This document shows, piece after piece, positions 1-8,402 of a stretch of DNA of 64,000 bases. Every line of letters begins with the position of its first letter. Position 1 is the first letter of the stretch. Position numbers and translations under genes: made by a program. The DNA is from Castellaniella sp041677825 (GTDB lineage Bacteria; Pseudomonadota; Gammaproteobacteria; Burkholderiales; Burkholderiaceae_B): assembly GCF_041677825.1 (NCBI RefSeq), contig NZ_JBAYPG010000009.1, positions 18,849 through 82,848 on the forward strand, given 5' to 3'. Below the pieces are notes generated by a model. That model saw only the letters and a program-made list of their open reading frames with translations. It was not told the DNA's origin and made no database searches.

Positions 1-44
1 TGGTCGCGGAATTGTTCTTCCTCGGGGGTGAAATTCAGATCCAT
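1..44 (-). CDS. Acyl-CoA dehydrogenase N-terminus (partial, runs off window)
   Basis: Only the first 14 codons are inside the window. They read MDLNFTPEEEQFRD, which matches the usual opening of acyl-CoA dehydrogenases. An ATG at 44 is preceded by a GAGGA-type ribosome-binding site, and the gene lies 14 bp downstream of the FadB-like gene on the same strand, so the two are probably co-transcribed. An acyl-CoA dehydrogenase next to a hydratase/3-hydroxyacyl-CoA dehydrogenase would give consecutive beta-oxidation steps. The family call rests on a short stretch and needs the sequence beyond the window edge. Confidence 0.6.
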   Translation of the reverse strand, partial: MDLNFTPEEEQFRD

Positions 45-58
45 GAGGTCCTCGATGA

Positions 59-2212
59 TCAGTGCGTCTTTTGGGACGGCGTTGGGTTCAGGGGCGTTTC
101 GTTCAGTTCGGCGAAGGTGCCGCCGCGTTGTGCGAGATCGACCAGCAGGGGGGCCGGCTTCCAGAACGCCGGATCATCCGCTGCACAGGCCTGGACATCC
201 GCCAGGATCCTGGCCACACCTGTCTGGTCCGCGTAATGCATGGGGCCGCCCCGCCAGCGTGGAAACCCGTAACCCAGCAGCAGCACGACATCGATGTCGA
301 GCGGGCGCAATGCGATACCCTCGCTGAGGATATGCGCGCTTTCGTTCACCATGGCCGCCAGATAGCGGCGCATGATATCCTGCTCGCTGTACGTGCGCGC
401 CGGCCACCCCGCCTTGCGGCGTTCTTGCTCGACGATGGCCAGCACGTCCGGATCTTCCGAGCCCGTGCGGTTGCCCTCGGCATAGCGGTACCAGCCGCGG
501 CCTGTCTTCTGCCCGAACCAGCCGTTCTCGCAGAGCCGGTCTGCAATGGGCACGTAGCGCAGTTGCGGGTCCCGGCTGGCAGCCAGCCGTTTGCGGGTGG
601 CCCAGCCGATATCGCCGCCTGCCAGGTCGGACATCCGGAAGGGGCCCATGGGATAGCCAAAGCGATATACGGCGCCATCGATCTCGTAGGGGGACGCACC
701 ATCGGCCAGAAGATAGTCAGCGGCCTGGCGGCAGGCACGCAGGATCCGGTTGCCGATGAAGCCGTCACAGACCCCGGCGCGTACCGGCGTCTTGCCCAGC
801 CGGCGAGCCAGTGCGAACGCAGTGGCGACAACGTCGGCGGCGGTTCCGGAGGGCACCACGACCTCGAGCAGCTTCATGACGTGGGCGGGCGAGAAGAAAT
901 GCAGGCCCACCACATCGCCAGGCCTGGAAACGCTGGCGGCCAGCTGGTCGAGATCGAGGTACGAGGTATTGCTGGCGAGTATGGCGCCCGGACGGCAGAC
1001 TGCATCGAGTGCGGCGAAAACGGCCTGCTTGGCACCCATGTCTTCGTACACCGCCTCGATGACCAGATCGACTTCGGCCAGTGCCTCGTAGGTGGTGGCG
1101 GTTTCGAGCCGCCGCAGCAGCTCGTCGCGCTTCTCGCCGGTGAGGCGTTGTCTGGAGACCTGGGCGCCCAGAATGTCGCGCACTCTGGCGTGACCGCGTG
1201 CGAGACTGTCGCTGTCCTGCTCGATCAGGGTGACGGCCAGGCCCGCGCTCAGCAGGGCTACGGTAATGCCTGAACCCATGGTGCCGCCGCCGATCACGCC
1301 GACGTGTTCGATGCGCCTGGGCGCAACGTCTTTCAGACCCGGCAGGCGGGCTGCCTTTCTTTCGGCAAAGAAGGCATGGACCAGGGCCTTGCGCTGTGGC
1401 GTCTCGAGGCACTCGAGAAAATACGCCCGTTCTTTTTTTGCCCCGGCCTCGAATGGCAGTTCGGCGCTGGCGCGAATGGCATCGATGATGCGGGCGGGCG
1501 AGTGCAGGCCGCGGAATTTGCCGGCCAGCTGCGCGCTGGCGCTGGCCAGCGCCTGCCGGGTTTCTTCGGGTGGGGTCTGGACCGTGAGCGTGCGGGTTCT
1601 GCGCAATGGCGCGGCCGCTTCGAGCAGGGCCTGTGCATAGTCGATGCCCGCCTGGCGCATGTCGCCCGCCGTACTGAGGCGATCGACCAGACCCGCGGCC
1701 AGCGCCTGCCTGGCCAGCATGGGTTTGCCTGAAAGGATCAGCTCCAGTGCGGCAGGGGCGCCGATGAGGCGCGGCGCGCGCTGGGTACCGCCTGCCCCTG
1801 GAAGCAGGCCCAGGTTGACTTCGGGCAGGCCCAGGCGAGCCCCTTCGTGGGCTATTCTGTAATGCGCCGCCATGGCGACTTCGAGCCCACCCCCCAGGGC
1901 AACCCCCTCGATGGCCGCCACGACGAGCTTGCTGCAGGATTCGATGCGCAGGCAGACATCGGGCAGGGCCGGGGGCCGCGCGGGCCGGCCGAACTCCTGG
2001 ATGTCGGCGCCAGCGATGAAGTTCTTGCCGGCTCCCACCAGCAGCAGCGCCTGAATGTCCGGCCGGACTTCGGCGGCGTCGACCGCCGCGAGCAGGCCGC
2101 TGCGCACTGCGGCATTCAGGGCGTTGACAGGCGGATTGTTCAGGGTCGCCACCAGAATGGCACCTTCGGCGTGCCAGGTGACGGGATCGGGGGACTGTTC
2201 TGATGCGTGCAT
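59..2212 (-). CDS. Bifunctional enoyl-CoA hydratase/3-hydroxyacyl-CoA dehydrogenase (FadB/FadJ-like)
   Basis: A 717-residue two-module beta-oxidation enzyme. The N-terminal crotonase module (about residues 10-190) shows the oxyanion-hole stretch GAGKNFIAGAD and the GGGLEVAMAAHYRIA segment with its catalytic-type Glu. A Rossmann module follows with GVIGGGTMGSG near residue 305, the NAD site of 3-hydroxyacyl-CoA dehydrogenases, and two C-terminal 3HCDH domains. It should hydrate 2-enoyl-CoA and oxidise the 3-hydroxyacyl-CoA to 3-ketoacyl-CoA in the cytoplasm. Length is typical of FadB/FadJ. It is the first gene of a leftward unit that continues into an acyl-CoA dehydrogenase, and it diverges from a LysR regulator gene. 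Chain-length preference cannot be read from the sequence. Confidence 0.9.
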   Translation of the reverse strand: MHASEQSPDPVTWHAEGAILVATLNNPPVNALNAAVRSGLLAAVDAAEVRPDIQALLLVGAGKNFIAGADIQEFGRPARPPALPDVCLRIESCSKLVVAAIEGVALGGGLEVAMAAHYRIAHEGARLGLPEVNLGLLPGAGGTQRAPRLIGAPAALELILSGKPMLARQALAAGLVDRLSTAGDMRQAGIDYAQALLEAAAPLRRTRTLTVQTPPEETRQALASASAQLAGKFRGLHSPARIIDAIRASAELPFEAGAKKERAYFLECLETPQRKALVHAFFAERKAARLPGLKDVAPRRIEHVGVIGGGTMGSGITVALLSAGLAVTLIEQDSDSLARGHARVRDILGAQVSRQRLTGEKRDELLRRLETATTYEALAEVDLVIEAVYEDMGAKQAVFAALDAVCRPGAILASNTSYLDLDQLAASVSRPGDVVGLHFFSPAHVMKLLEVVVPSGTAADVVATAFALARRLGKTPVRAGVCDGFIGNRILRACRQAADYLLADGASPYEIDGAVYRFGYPMGPFRMSDLAGGDIGWATRKRLAASRDPQLRYVPIADRLCENGWFGQKTGRGWYRYAEGNRTGSEDPDVLAIVEQERRKAGWPARTYSEQDIMRRYLAAMVNESAHILSEGIALRPLDIDVVLLLGYGFPRWRGGPMHYADQTGVARILADVQACAADDPAFWKPAPLLVDLAQRGGTFAELNETPLNPTPSQKTH

Positions 2213-2280
2213 TTTTCAGTGGTCTTTATCCTGGGGGCAGATGCGGGGCATTCTGCATGGTATTTATTTTGTCAGTGTGG

Positions 2281-2321
2281 TTGAAGTTTTACAATCACAG
2301 CTATAATTGACAGACTGTCAA
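2281..2321 (+). promoter_or_regulatory. Promoter and 15-bp palindromic operator in front of the LysR gene
   Basis: A TTGAAG (2281-2286) and TATAAT (2302-2307) pair separated by 15 bp forms a plausible promoter. Immediately after the -10 box lies a perfect 15-nt inverted repeat, TTGACAG-A-CTGTCAA (2307-2321), in the T-N11-A format of LysR boxes. It ends one base before the ATG at 2322. A repressor bound here would block transcription of its own gene, which suggests autoregulation. The shared intergenic region also serves the divergent FadB-like gene. Confidence 0.6.
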
Positions 2322-3281
2322 ATGATACTTGACGCAGAACGACAGGTTCAATTGGACGCTCAGGCACTCATCTTCCTGGTTGAAATCCTCGATGCGGGCA
2401 GCCTCAGTGCTGCCGCGCGCCGCCTGAACATGACCCGCGCCAACGTGAGCTACCACCTCAAGCGCATGGAGCAGGCATTGGGCCAGCAGCTCGTGCGCCG
2501 TACCACGCGCAGTTTCGAAGCCACTGAAGTGGGCATGCGGCTGTACGAACACGGCTGCAATATTCGCAATGAGGTCGCGGGCGCGCGCGAGTCCGTGTGT
2601 GAACTGGGTCAGTTGCTGCGCGGCCGGGTGCGCCTCAGTGTCCCAAGCGGCTTTGGCCAGGATGTCCTGGGCAGCTGGCTGATCGATTTCAAACGGCAGT
2701 ATCCCGGCATCGTGCTCGACGTGGTGTTCGAGAACCTGATTTCCGACATGCTGCGCGAAGAGATCGATGTCTCCATCCGCGTGATCTCGAACCCGCCCGA
2801 AAACCTGGTGGCCCGGTTCATCGCCCCGGTACGCTATGTCGCCTGTGCGTCGATCGAATACGCCCGGGCGCATGGCATGCCGGCCAGCCTGGGCGACCTG
2901 CAGGCCTGTCCGCTGGTCACGGCCAACGTATCTGGCCGGCAGTTGCGTCTGTCTGCCTATCAGGACGATGAGCGCAAGGTGATCGTCCTCGAGCCCACCC
3001 TGGTGTCGCAGAATTTCCAGTTTCTGCACCAGGCCGTACGCGCCGGCCTGGGGGTGGGTATCGTGCCGGATTACGTGATTGACGATGACGTCCGGCAAGG
3101 CAGGGCGGTGACGGCGCTGGACGACTGGCAGCTGAGCATCTTCGGCACACGGATCTATATGTTATATATGCCCAACCGCTATCACACGCGCTCGATCTCC
3201 ACCCTGATCGAATTCATGCTCGAACGGGCGCGCGTCATGTACCGGGCGCCGAGGCGGCTGGCTGAATCTGCCATTGATTAG
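2322..3281 (+). CDS. LysR-family transcriptional regulator
   Basis: A 319-residue LysR-type regulator. The N-terminal winged helix-turn-helix (about residues 15-75) contains SLSAAARRLNMTRANVSYHL, and the rest matches the LysR periplasmic-binding-like effector domain. I chose the ATG at 2322 over an in-frame TTG at 2307, because the TTG lies inside a perfect palindrome that looks like the operator and overlaps the -10 box. The gene diverges from the FadB-like operon and is followed by a TetR gene 16 bp downstream, so it probably controls the neighbouring acyl-CoA genes. The inducer is unknown; an acyl-CoA or the free acid is plausible. Confidence 0.88.
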   Translation: MILDAERQVQLDAQALIFLVEILDAGSLSAAARRLNMTRANVSYHLKRMEQALGQQLVRRTTRSFEATEVGMRLYEHGCNIRNEVAGARESVCELGQLLRGRVRLSVPSGFGQDVLGSWLIDFKRQYPGIVLDVVFENLISDMLREEIDVSIRVISNPPENLVARFIAPVRYVACASIEYARAHGMPASLGDLQACPLVTANVSGRQLRLSAYQDDERKVIVLEPTLVSQNFQFLHQAVRAGLGVGIVPDYVIDDDVRQGRAVTALDDWQLSIFGTRIYMLYMPNRYHTRSISTLIEFMLERARVMYRAPRRLAESAID

Positions 3282-3297
3282 AAAAGGACCTGAACAC

Positions 3298-3891
3298 ATG
3301 GCCAGACCCGTCGGAGTCAGTGGTTCCGATACGCGACAAGCAATCCGCAAGGCAGCAATCCAGCGAATCTATCGCTATGGCTACGAGGCCATGAGCCTGC
3401 GGGCGCTGGCGGCCGATGTCGGGCTGCGGGTGGGCTCGCTGCACAACTATATCCCCCAGAAGCAGGAATTCCTCGGCGCGCTGCTCGATGAGATCATGAC
3501 CGCGCTGCTGCTCGACTTCGACACGCATATGTATGGGATCACGGACACCCGCGAAGCCTTGCTGCAGTTTGTGCGCTTTCACATCGAGTGGCACACGGCG
3601 CGCCGGGAAGAAGTATTCATTGGCAACATGGAACTGCGCAGCCTTTCAAAAGAGCAATATGTCCGCGTGACATCGAAGCGGCGCCAATACGAACGCCAGC
3701 TGCACGCCATTCTCGTGCGCGGCAAGAAAGAGGGTCTTTGGAAAATCGAAAACCCGGCCATCACCACCAAGGCCATATTGGCGCTGCTCACGGGCGTCTG
3801 CAACTGGTACCGCCCCGATGGCGGGGTGACACCGAAGCGCCTGACCTATCTGTATCAGCGCATGGTCGAGCGCATGCTTCAGCCAGACTGA
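3298..3891 (+). CDS. TetR-family transcriptional regulator
   Basis: A 197-residue TetR-type repressor. The N-terminal helix-turn-helix (about residues 32-54) reads MSLRALAADVGLRVGSLHNY, followed by an all-helical ligand-binding domain. The ATG at 3298 is preceded by AAAAGGA at a proper distance; an upstream in-frame TTG lies inside the end of the LysR gene and was not used. The 3' end overlaps the convergent acyl-CoA ligase gene by 13 bp. TetR proteins beside fatty-acid or branched-chain acyl-CoA genes usually sense acyl-CoA. The two palindromes at 10001-10051 are TetR-like and this is the only TetR gene in the window, so it is the natural candidate for binding them (inference). Confidence 0.88.
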   Translation: MARPVGVSGSDTRQAIRKAAIQRIYRYGYEAMSLRALAADVGLRVGSLHNYIPQKQEFLGALLDEIMTALLLDFDTHMYGITDTREALLQFVRFHIEWHTARREEVFIGNMELRSLSKEQYVRVTSKRRQYERQLHAILVRGKKEGLWKIENPAITTKAILALLTGVCNWYRPDGGVTPKRLTYLYQRMVERMLQPD

Positions 3892-5405
3892 CCGGGCTCG
3901 TTCAGCTGCTCTTCAAGCAGTTTTTTCTGGACCTTGCCGGTGCTGCTGCGCGGCAGCGCGTCGTTCGATACGATGCGGATGTCCTTCGGGATCTTGTAGC
4001 CTGCCAGGTGCTCGCGGCACAGGGCCACCAGGTCTGCGGCCCGGACGTCGGGGTGGCTTACGGCAACCAGCGCGACGGGGACTTCACCCCATTGGTCATC
4101 TTTCTTGCGCACCACCACGGCCTCGAGAACCCTGGGGTGCGCCAGCAGCACCCGCTCGATCTCTGCCGGGTAGATATTTTCGCCACCCGACTTGATGAGA
4201 TATTTGCTGCGATCGACGAATTCGAGCGAGCCGTCGGCCTGGCGCACGAACATGTCACCCATGTTGAACCACCCGCTGGCCAGGTCCGAGGCGTCGATGC
4301 GCCCGTCGACCCAGTAACCCGAAAAGAGGCCCGGCCCGCGTACAAGCATGTCGCCCGGCACACCGGGGGCGACATCCTGCCCGTGGCTGTCCACCAGGCG
4401 GATCAGACACCACCCCGACTCGCGTTTGGGCAGGGATTCGGGCGCCTGTCCGACGCCTATCAGTGCGGCCGATGCCGGGGCGAGCCCGGTCTCGGTCGAC
4501 CCAAACGTGTTGACATAGGGCGCTGACAGCAGGCGCGTCAGTTCGGCCAGCTGGTGCCGCGGCACCAGATCGGCCATGGCACCCACCATGCGCAGCTCGC
4601 GCGGTGCAGCGCCCGATGCCCGCAGCGTGGCGATCATGGGTTCGATGACGCCCGGCATCAGCAGGAGCCATCCGATGCGTTCACGATTGAGTACCGCGTG
4701 GATGTCGGGGGCCGAGAAGCCATCCTGGATGGTGACGTGGCCACCCAGCAGCAGGGTGGCCAGGGCGTGGTCGGTGGCCGCCATGTGGAACAGGGGTGAC
4801 CACGCGATGAAGCCATCGGCATGGGTCATGCCGTAGTCGGCCGCAAATGCCACGGCGCGCGCGATGCTGGCGCGCTGACTGATGACGGCCCCTTTGGGCA
4901 GGCCCGTCGTTCCGCTCGTGTACAGGATGAGCAAGCCGCTTTCGGGGTTGGGTGCTGCCACGCTTTCATGCGTGCAGCCCGTCTCGAATTCAAGTGCGGT
5001 ATCCAGATCGAGGATCCTGGGCACGCCGTGGTCCAGTGCGGTCAGCGCCTGCCGGTACCGGCCCGACACAATGGCCAGCGCGGGTCGAACGAGACGGATG
5101 CAGTGCTGCTGCTCACTGCCGTGCAGGCGCCAGTTCAGGCAGGCCAGCAAGAGGCCCAGACGGGCACAGGCCAGCTGGATCTGAACGTATTCAACGCGAT
5201 TTTCCGACCAGATCGCAATCCGGTCGCCATGGCGCAGCCCGTACCGATGCAGGCGCTCGGCCCACTGCCGCACACGCTCATCCAGGGCCCTATAGCTGAG
5301 GGTATCGGCCTGCTGGCTCAGGGCAGGCGCGTCGGGGTGCATGTGCACCCGCTTGCGGAACAGCCCGATCAGGTCCATTTGCGTGCAAGGGGGCAGCGTA
5401 CTCAT
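3879..5405 (-). CDS. AMP-dependent acyl-CoA synthetase/ligase
   Basis: A 508-residue member of the ANL (acyl-CoA synthetase) superfamily. The ATP-binding P-loop motif YTSGTTGLPKGA lies at about residues 162-173, a FGSTETG substrate/adenylate motif in the middle, and the C-terminal catalytic lysine segment PRSSTGKVQKK near the end. It should activate a carboxylic acid to its acyl-CoA with ATP, forming AMP and pyrophosphate. It is the last gene of a leftward operon with the HMG-CoA-lyase-like and carboxylase genes (13 bp from the former), so it probably supplies the CoA ester that those enzymes process. Substrate specificity cannot be assigned. Confidence 0.88.
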   Translation of the reverse strand: MSTLPPCTQMDLIGLFRKRVHMHPDAPALSQQADTLSYRALDERVRQWAERLHRYGLRHGDRIAIWSENRVEYVQIQLACARLGLLLACLNWRLHGSEQQHCIRLVRPALAIVSGRYRQALTALDHGVPRILDLDTALEFETGCTHESVAAPNPESGLLILYTSGTTGLPKGAVISQRASIARAVAFAADYGMTHADGFIAWSPLFHMAATDHALATLLLGGHVTIQDGFSAPDIHAVLNRERIGWLLLMPGVIEPMIATLRASGAAPRELRMVGAMADLVPRHQLAELTRLLSAPYVNTFGSTETGLAPASAALIGVGQAPESLPKRESGWCLIRLVDSHGQDVAPGVPGDMLVRGPGLFSGYWVDGRIDASDLASGWFNMGDMFVRQADGSLEFVDRSKYLIKSGGENIYPAEIERVLLAHPRVLEAVVVRKKDDQWGEVPVALVAVSHPDVRAADLVALCREHLAGYKIPKDIRIVSNDALPRSSTGKVQKKLLEEQLNEPGQSG

Positions 5406-5417
5406 GGCACCGTCCTT

Positions 5418-6365
5418 TTATCGAAACTTCTCCAGACTGCCGCTGTGCATGATCTTGCCATCGAGCCGGCGGCCCATGATGCGCTCGGCCAGCCGGGCGG
5501 CTTCGATCAGGGGCTCGAGCGCCACACCGGTCTCGATACCCAGTTCGTGGCACAGAAAGACCAGGTCTTCAGTACAGATGTTGCCCGCCGCCCCGCCTTG
5601 CGCATGTCCGCTGAACGGGCAGCCACCCAGCCCGGCCACTGACGCATCGAACAGGTCGACCTGTTCCTGCAGGGCTGCGTAGGCATTGGCCATCCCGATG
5701 CCACGGGTATCGTGCAGGTGCAGCCCGATACGGGCGCTCGGGAAGATCTCGCGTGCCAGACCGACCCGTTCCTTGATGGCATTCGGATTGGCCCAGCCCA
5801 CGGTGTCGGCGAGATAGACTTCTTCGAGCGTGATGCCGGTTTCATCGCGCAGGGCTGCAATGCCGTCCAGTGCCTTGCGCAACTGCGCCAGTGAAATCTC
5901 ACCCTCGAAATTGCAGCCGAACGCAGTCATCAGATAGGCCTTGCGCACGTCCAGGTCAAAATCGCGATACAGCTGCACCCATTGGCCCTGGGCGCGGGCA
6001 TGGGCCTGTGCGGAGCTGTTGTTGTTGCGTTGGCAGAAGGCGTCGGAGGCGTAAAAATACAGGACGCCTTCGAGGTCGACCTCGGGTACCGAGGCCGCAC
6101 GCCGGAATCCCTTTTCGTTCAGCCACAGAGCGGTATAGCGTACCCCGGGCCGCTTGCGCAGGGTCTGGAACAGTTCGGCCGCATCGGCCATCTGGGGGAC
6201 TTTGACCGGGTTCACGAACGAGGCCACCTGGATTTGTGCAAGACCTGTTTCGGCCAGCGCCTCGATCAGTTCGGCGCGCTGCTGCAGGCTGTATCCCGGT
6301 TTTTCGATCTGGAACCCTTCCCTGGGGCCTTCTTCATGGATTTCAATGCGGTTTGGCAGGCTCAT
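5418..6365 (-). CDS. Hydroxymethylglutaryl-CoA lyase-like protein (divergent metal-site motif)
   Basis: A 315-residue TIM-barrel protein of the HMGL-like (DRE-TIM) metallolyase family. It carries the GLGGCPF signature with the active-site loop cysteine. The canonical PRDGLQ motif near the N-terminus is replaced by PREGFQ (residues 14-19), so the metal-binding Asp position holds Glu. In the Liu pathway HMG-CoA lyase gives acetoacetate and acetyl-CoA; acetoacetyl-CoA synthetase, which would consume that acetoacetate, is encoded at 20994. The gene sits between the ligase and the carboxylase subunits in one operon with gaps of about 15 bp. The variant motif leaves room for a related substrate such as a longer 3-hydroxy-3-alkylglutaryl-CoA. 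Confidence 0.82.
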   Translation of the reverse strand: MSLPNRIEIHEEGPREGFQIEKPGYSLQQRAELIEALAETGLAQIQVASFVNPVKVPQMADAAELFQTLRKRPGVRYTALWLNEKGFRRAASVPEVDLEGVLYFYASDAFCQRNNNSSAQAHARAQGQWVQLYRDFDLDVRKAYLMTAFGCNFEGEISLAQLRKALDGIAALRDETGITLEEVYLADTVGWANPNAIKERVGLAREIFPSARIGLHLHDTRGIGMANAYAALQEQVDLFDASVAGLGGCPFSGHAQGGAAGNICTEDLVFLCHELGIETGVALEPLIEAARLAERIMGRRLDGKIMHSGSLEKFR

Positions 6366-6380
6366 GTCCTGGTCTCCCTG

Positions 6381-8402
6381 TCAAATGGTGTCTGCGACGC
6401 GAAACAATGCCTGGTTGCGTTCGACCTTGGTACCCGGGGTGCAGCCGATCCATTCGATCGTGCCATCGACGGCGGCCTGAATGGGCATTTCCATTTTCAT
6501 GGACTCGAGCGTCGCCAGGCGCTCACCCGCTGCCACAGACTGGCCGACCTGCACGTGCACGCCGATCAGCGTACCCATGATGGGGGCCGCCACGGTACCG
6601 GCCCCCTGCGCGCTGGCTCTGGCGCGTGCCGAATGCAGTGGACTGATATCCAGAGCGAGCGAGCGGTCTGGCGTGTCCGCCCATGCACGGTCGGCGCAGC
6701 AGGATGCTTGCATGCGCAGCGTCGTGTCGCCGCAGGAAATCAGGCAATGGCCATCATCGTACATTTCATCCAGATGGACAATGAAAAGTTCATCATCCAC
6801 GCGCACCGGCCAGCCGCCTGCCAGCGTTGTGGGCCCAAAGCCGACCCGCCATTTGCGGGCGGCTGATGCAACCTGATACCTGTGGGCGATCGATTCCGCT
6901 GCCGGCGTGTCCGGCGCGCGCTGCAGGCGCCAGCCGGTCAGCCCATCATCCTGCCAGGCGCCCGTGCCGTCCGCATCCCGCGCCGCCTGACGCATGTGGT
7001 GGCGCCATACGGCCATCAGCCCGGCTACGCCCTGTGCGGGGGTGTCCGGGGCCGATCTGGATGCGATCCACTGGTCTATGGTCTCGGTGTGGATGTCGTT
7101 GTCCCTGACGGCCTGCAGGTCGAGCAATTCGAGCAGAAAGGCCCGGTTGCTGGTCACGCCCAGGACCGTGGTCGCATACAGCGCATCGCGCAGGCGTTGC
7201 AGTGCCTGCCTGCGTGACCCGTCATGGGCGATCAGCTTGGCAATCATCGGGTCATAGTGCGGGCTGATCACGGAGCCCGACGCGATGCCACTGTCGACCC
7301 GTACCCCAGGGCCTGCATGAAACACCCGCACGGTCCCGGTGGACGGCATGAAGCCCTGTTCTGCGTCTTCGGCATACAGGCGCACCTGTACCGCATGACC
7401 ATTGGGCACGGGTACGTCGTCCTGGGTGATCGCCAGCCTGCCGCTGGCCACGGCCCGTATCTGCAGCTCGATGAGATCCAGGCCGAGTATTCCTTCAGTC
7501 ACGGGGTGTTCGACCTGCAGGCGGGGGTTGACCTCGAGAAATATCGCCGCATCCTGTGTCACTGCAAATTCGACCGTGCCCAGCCCCCGGTATCTGACTT
7601 CCCTGCCCAGCGCGACGGCATGGTCCCAGAGCTGTGCGCGGACGGCGTCGACGAGGCTGCAGACGGGCGCCTCTTCCAGGACCTTCTGGTGGCGGCGTTG
7701 CAGGGAACACTCGCGATCATACAGGTGTATGACGTTGCCCTCGCCGTCGCCCAGTATCTGTACTTCGATGTGGCGCGGCTGGCTCAGGTAGCGTTCAATG
7801 ATGACGCGTCCGTCTGCAAAGGACGAGCGGCCTTCCCGAATGGCGGCCTCGATCGCATTCTGGGCGGCGTCCATATGATGGATCACGCGCATGCCCTTGC
7901 CGCCGCCGCCCGCCACGGCCTTGACCACGCAGGGCAGGGGGATGTCCTTCATGCTGCGCATGACCTGCGCGACATCGTCGGAAGCGTCCAGCACGCCTGC
8001 CGCGATGGGGATGCCCAGGCGCTGGGCCAGGGCCTTGGATGCCGCCTTGTCACCGAACAGTTCGAGCGTCTCCGCGGTCGGGCCGATGAAGGCAATGCCC
8101 AGTTCGCCGCATCGGGCAGCCAGCCCCGGATTTTCCGACAGGAAGCCGAAGCCGGGGTGGATGGCATCGGCCCCTGTGGTCCGGGCGGCCTTCAGGATGG
8201 CTTCGATGTTCAGGTAGCTGTCGCGAGCGGCGCCATCACCGATCCATATGGATTCGCCGATGTCCTGAACGTGCAGGGCCTGTGCATCATCGGTGGAGTG
8301 CACGGTCGCGGCGGCAATGCCCATGCGGCGCAGGGTGCGTGCGATACGGCAGGCCACTTCGCCCCGGTTGGCAATCAGAATTTTCTTGTACATGTTTTTC
8401 AT
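6381..8402 (-). CDS. Acyl-CoA carboxylase, biotin carboxylase/biotin carrier subunit
   Basis: A 673-residue alpha subunit of a biotin-dependent acyl-CoA carboxylase. It has the N-terminal biotin-carboxylase domain (KILIANRGEVACRIARTLR at the start), an ATP-grasp core with a glycine-rich GGGGKGM loop, the biotin-carboxylase C domain, and a C-terminal biotinyl domain with ESMKMEMP, whose lysine (about residue 636) carries biotin. It carboxylates biotin with ATP and bicarbonate for transfer by the partner subunit. Its start overlaps the stop of the carboxyltransferase gene at 8402, indicating translational coupling. In context it is most like the methylcrotonyl-CoA (Liu) or geranyl-CoA (Atu) carboxylase alpha subunit; propionyl-CoA carboxylase is less likely. 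Confidence 0.9.
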   Translation of the reverse strand: MKNMYKKILIANRGEVACRIARTLRRMGIAAATVHSTDDAQALHVQDIGESIWIGDGAARDSYLNIEAILKAARTTGADAIHPGFGFLSENPGLAARCGELGIAFIGPTAETLELFGDKAASKALAQRLGIPIAAGVLDASDDVAQVMRSMKDIPLPCVVKAVAGGGGKGMRVIHHMDAAQNAIEAAIREGRSSFADGRVIIERYLSQPRHIEVQILGDGEGNVIHLYDRECSLQRRHQKVLEEAPVCSLVDAVRAQLWDHAVALGREVRYRGLGTVEFAVTQDAAIFLEVNPRLQVEHPVTEGILGLDLIELQIRAVASGRLAITQDDVPVPNGHAVQVRLYAEDAEQGFMPSTGTVRVFHAGPGVRVDSGIASGSVISPHYDPMIAKLIAHDGSRRQALQRLRDALYATTVLGVTSNRAFLLELLDLQAVRDNDIHTETIDQWIASRSAPDTPAQGVAGLMAVWRHHMRQAARDADGTGAWQDDGLTGWRLQRAPDTPAAESIAHRYQVASAARKWRVGFGPTTLAGGWPVRVDDELFIVHLDEMYDDGHCLISCGDTTLRMQASCCADRAWADTPDRSLALDISPLHSARARASAQGAGTVAAPIMGTLIGVHVQVGQSVAAGERLATLESMKMEMPIQAAVDGTIEWIGCTPGTKVERNQALFRVADTI

